Assembly: GCF_002245895.1 (NCBI RefSeq)
Contig: NZ_NPJZ01000001.1
Coordinates: 62,001 to 126,000, forward strand
Reading direction: 5' to 3'
Length of the DNA stretch: 64,000 bases
Origin: Rhodococcus sp. OK302
Lineage (GTDB): Bacteria > Actinomycetota > Actinomycetes > Mycobacteriales > Mycobacteriaceae
A program made the position numbers and the translations under genes. The notes below the pieces were generated by a model. That model worked only from the letters and a program-made list of their open reading frames with translations. It had not been told where the DNA came from and did no database searches. This document shows positions 61,866 to 64,000 of the stretch, in pieces. Position 1 is the first letter of the stretch. Each line of letters opens with the position of its first letter.

Positions 61866-61881
61866 TGCAACAAGTTACAGT
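61866..61881 (+). promoter_or_regulatory. KstR-like operator overlapping -10 box of LLM oxidoreductase
   Basis: TGCAACAAGTTACA (61866-61879) fits TnnAACnnGTTnnA at all eight fixed positions. TACAGT (61876-61881), the likely -10 box, overlaps its last four bases. It is about 30 bp upstream of the GTG start, and the ribosome site AAGGAG follows. Weaker core (AACAAGTT) than the other two sites. Confidence 0.5.
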
Positions 61882-61911
61882 TTCGACGACGGACCACCTA
61901 AGGAGAACCCT

Positions 61912-62757
61912 GTGCGTTACGGACTCAGCTTGTTCACCAGCGACCGGGGCATTCGCCCTGCCGATGCCGCTGTCGCGGCCGAAGCCAGCGGGTTCGACGC
62001 CTTCTACGTCCCCGAGCACACCCACATTCCGGTGTCGCGGGATTCCGATCATCCGGGAACCCAATCCGCGGCGCTGCCGGATGACCGCTACCTGCGCACC
62101 CTTGACCCGTGGGTAGCGCTCGGCACTGCTGCATCGGTCACCAGCACGATTCGTTTGGGTACTTCGGTGGCCTTGCCCCTCGAACATGATCCGATCACCC
62201 TCGCGAAGACCATTGCGTCACTCGATCACCTGTCCGACGGCCGAGTGGTTTTCGGAGTCGGATTCGGTTGGAATGCAGAGGAACTCGCCGATCACGGCGT
62301 TCCGCCGAACAAGCGTCGCACCGCATTGCGCGAATACCTCGAAGCCATGGGCGAACTGTGGTCGAAGGACGAGGCCTCGTACGACGGCCAGTTCGTGAAG
62401 TACGGCGCAAGCTGGGCCTGGCCCAAGCCGGTACAAAAGCCGCGCCCGCCCATCCTCCTCGGCGCTGGGGCTAGCGAAAAGACATTCAAGTGGATCGCGA
62501 AGTCCGCCGACGGCTGGATCACAACCCCGATTCAGCAGGAGATCGAAGAGAACGTCACACTACTGCGCAAGATCTGGGCGGAGGTGGGCCGCAGCGGTGA
62601 ACCCGAAATCACTGTTCTTGCCGGAAAGCCCGACCCCGAAAAGCTCGCCCACTGGGAAAGCATCGGCGTAACCGAGGCGATGTTCGGAACTCCGGACAAG
62701 GCGCCCGAAGAAGTTGTGGAGTACATCAAGCGATTGGCCGGCAAGCTGGGCGGGTGA
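61912..62757 (+). CDS. LLM-class F420-dependent oxidoreductase
   Basis: 281-aa luciferase-like TIM-barrel oxidoreductase of the F420-dependent type (TIGR03619-like). The first strand is MRYGLSLFTSD, followed by DAFYVPEHTHIPVSRDS, typical of actinobacterial LLM proteins, and GRVVFGVGFGWNAEELADHGV. The cofactor is probably F420 rather than FMN because no bacterial-luciferase flavin motif is seen, but this is a family-level guess. The GTG follows TAAGGAGAACCCT. Preceded by a KstR-like operator, so a lipid/steroid role is possible. The flavin reductase follows after 108 bp with its own promoter. Confidence 0.88.
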   Translation: MRYGLSLFTSDRGIRPADAAVAAEASGFDAFYVPEHTHIPVSRDSDHPGTQSAALPDDRYLRTLDPWVALGTAASVTSTIRLGTSVALPLEHDPITLAKTIASLDHLSDGRVVFGVGFGWNAEELADHGVPPNKRRTALREYLEAMGELWSKDEASYDGQFVKYGASWAWPKPVQKPRPPILLGAGASEKTFKWIAKSADGWITTPIQQEIEENVTLLRKIWAEVGRSGEPEITVLAGKPDPEKLAHWESIGVTEAMFGTPDKAPEEVVEYIKRLAGKLGG

Positions 62758-62773
62758 AGTCCGCCACATCATC

Positions 62774-62804
62774 TTGACCTCAAGTGCACTCGAGATCTTA
62801 ACGT
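62774..62804 (+). promoter_or_regulatory. SoxR-like box inside a 19-bp promoter spacer
   Basis: -35 TTGACC (62774-62779) and -10 TAACGT (62799-62804) are 19 bp apart, longer than normal, as in MerR-type promoters. The spacer is occupied by CTCAAGTGCACTCGAG (62779-62794), a 16-bp palindrome with one mismatched pair. It resembles the SoxR box CCTCAAGTTAACTTGAGG. It precedes flavin reductase-sodA. Confidence 0.6.
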
Positions 62805-62865
62805 CGGTACAGCACACACCAAGTGTATCGACTGCAACAATCGAGTAGCGAAGGGCAGGAAACCT

Positions 62866-63423
62866 GTGACGACGGAACTGGTTGGACCGCAATCCGATTC
62901 AATACCAGCGATGTCGATCCGCACCTCATTTGTCGACGCGTTCCGAAACCACCCGGCCGGCGTCGCCGTCATCACAGCCACCGGCAATGACGGCCCGGTC
63001 GGGATCACGTCGTCGTCGGTGATCTCGATCAGCGCCGATCCCGCAGTGCTCGCATTCTCGCTGCAATCTCTACGTGGATCTGCCGCCGCAATCGCGACTG
63101 CGACCAGTTTCCTTGTACACCTTGCTCATTCCGAAAATGCAGAACTGGCTTCGACATTTGCGACGCGCGGCGCCGTCCGGTTCGGCGACGACATGGAATG
63201 GTCATTCCTCGAAACTGGTGAACCACTTCTGCACGGAACCGGGCATGTCCTGCGGGCGGTCCCGCTCAGCACAACCGCTTGCGGGTCCGCGCTCATCGTC
63301 ACTGCCGAAGTTGTCGACGTCGTCACTCCGGCGCGAATTCGCTCGCCCCTCGTCTATCACGACCGAGCGTATCGACACCTCGCTCCCACCCAGACCCCTC
63401 AACCGAAAGGTGCTCAACTATGA
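62866..63423 (+). CDS. Flavin reductase domain protein
   Basis: 185-aa FMN-binding split-barrel protein (flavin reductase, HpaC/HsaB-like). The N-terminal region [35 protein letters not shown] and [19 protein letters not shown] are the characteristic stretches. It reduces flavin with NAD(P)H or supplies reduced flavin to a partner oxygenase. The GTG at 62866 follows GGGCAGGA. Its stop overlaps the sodA start (ATGA), so it is translated with sodA; pairing a flavin reductase, which can generate superoxide, with a dismutase under one stress promoter is notable. Confidence 0.88.
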   Translation: MTTELVGPQSDSIPAMSIRTSFVDAFRNHPAGVAVITATGNDGPVGITSSSVISISADPAVLAFSLQSLRGSAAAIATATSFLVHLAHSENAELASTFATRGAVRFGDDMEWSFLETGEPLLHGTGHVLRAVPLSTTACGSALIVTAEVVDVVTPARIRSPLVYHDRAYRHLAPTQTPQPKGAQL

Positions 63424-64000
63424 CCGAATACGTGTTGCCCCAGCTTGATTACGATTACTCAGCCCTCGAGCCGCACATTTCCGGCGAGATCATGGAATTG
63501 CATCACAGCAAGCACCATGCCACGTATGTCGCGGGCGCAAACAGTGCGATCGAGCAGTTGGCTGCGGCCCGTGAAGACGGCACCATTGCAGCCAAGGCCC
63601 CGTTGCTCAGCAAGAACCTCGCCTTCCACCTGGGCGGGCACACCAATCACTCCATCTTCTGGAAGAACCTCTCCCCCAACGGCGGTGAGCGCCCCGAGGG
63701 TGAACTGGCCGCCGCGATCGACGAGCATTTCGGTTCGTTCGACGCGTTTGTCACCCACTTCTCCGCCGTTGCAACCACTTTGCAGGGTTCGGGCTGGGCT
63801 GTGCTGGCGTACGACACGATCGGGCAGCGCCTGATCATCGAACAGCTCACCGACCAGCAGGGCAACATCAGCATCGGCATCGTGCCGCTACTCATGCTCG
63901 ACATGTGGGAGCACGCCTTCTACTTGCAGTACAAGAACGTGAAGGCCGATTATGTGAAGGCGTACTGGAACGTCATCAACTGGGAAGACGTGGCGCAGCG
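63420..64000 (+). CDS. sodA: Superoxide dismutase (Fe/Mn), 3' end beyond window
   Basis: The first 193 residues of a Fe/Mn superoxide dismutase (about 207 in the family) converting superoxide to H2O2 and O2. The N-terminus is [18 protein letters not shown]; metal ligands are H28 (MELHHSKHH), the His in [10 protein letters not shown], and Asp and His in [20 protein letters not shown] and [19 protein letters not shown] are family hallmarks. No signal peptide. The ATG overlaps the flavin reductase stop. The metal, Fe or Mn, cannot be told from sequence. The stop is not in the window. Confidence 0.95.
   Translation, partial: MTEYVLPQLDYDYSALEPHISGEIMELHHSKHHATYVAGANSAIEQLAAAREDGTIAAKAPLLSKNLAFHLGGHTNHSIFWKNLSPNGGERPEGELAAAIDEHFGSFDAFVTHFSAVATTLQGSGWAVLAYDTIGQRLIIEQLTDQQGNISIGIVPLLMLDMWEHAFYLQYKNVKADYVKAYWNVINWEDVAQ

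Noticed and set aside
1..64000. tRNA, rRNA, CRISPR array, prophage or insertion sequence
   Set aside because: No cloverleaf-like segment, no regularly spaced repeat array, and no integrase or transposase were found by reading; the repeats present have other architecture.

Overview
The window is high-GC actinobacterial DNA, most likely from Rhodococcus (erythropolis/qingshengii type). Both strands are densely coded with short intergenic gaps, there is an mmpL3 locus and a GTP-type PEP carboxykinase, and many genes appear to be leaderless: a TAnnnT box lies 6-8 nt before the start codon. From memory of the M. tuberculosis map, the left 31 kb parallels Rv0204c-Rv0227c (DUF3068, GT-C-like protein, GT4 glycosyltransferase, methyltransferase, aldehyde dehydrogenase, pckA, GTPase pair, trmB, NYN protein, mmpL3), with extra genes inserted. 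No rRNA, tRNA, CRISPR array, integrase or insertion sequence was seen; this is chromosomal backbone plus lineage-specific metabolic operons.

Layout. 0.2-7.5 kb: envelope glycan block (DUF3068 protein, Wzx-like flippase, GT-C-like membrane protein, GT4, methyltransferase, ROK kinase). 7.5-11.4 kb: operon of a phosphotransferase-like protein, a lipocalin-like protein and an aldehyde dehydrogenase behind a KstR-like operator. 11.4-12.9 kb: a CDF transporter flanked by two copies of an 80-nt palindromic repeat; a third copy is at 1.4 kb. 12.9-17.2 kb: cysK-cysE, pckA and a small Asp/Gly-loop protein. 17.3-24 kb: a dynamin-like GTPase pair, then trmB (apparently frameshifted), NYN and mmpL3. 24-31.5 kb: DUF2339 and DUF1707 proteins, a LuxR-type two-component system, an AI-2E-type exporter and a membrane adenylate cyclase. 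31.5-36 kb: lysyl-PG-synthase-TM protein, YceI, DUF3054, peptide transporter and TSUP exporter. 36-40.2 kb: a lipoprotein PBP followed by a paralogue that has lost its catalytic residues. 40.4-47.5 kb: ABC-F ATPase with a structured leader, hydrolase, acyl-CoA dehydrogenase (second KstR-like operator), four-helix esterase, trpF and an MFS transporter. 47.4-57.5 kb: hydrolases, a quinone-reductase-like enzyme, an acyl-CoA dehydrogenase/CoA-transferase operon facing a LacI regulator, a thioesterase, an MBL enzyme, an HSL-type esterase and a TetR regulator. 57.6-61 kb: patatin, Baeyer-Villiger-type monooxygenase and SDR operon. 61-64 kb: GNAT, an F420-type oxidoreductase (third KstR-like operator), then flavin reductase-sodA behind a SoxR-like promoter; sodA runs off the window.

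The themes are mycolate/envelope biogenesis on the left and acyl-CoA, lipid or steroid catabolism plus redox defence on the right. The most unusual signals are three matching operators that all overlap a -10 box, a SoxR-like box in a 19-bp promoter spacer, a strictly 80-nt repeat family, a dead PBP paralogue next to its live sister, the ABC-F leader with competing hairpins, and the one-base lesion in trmB.
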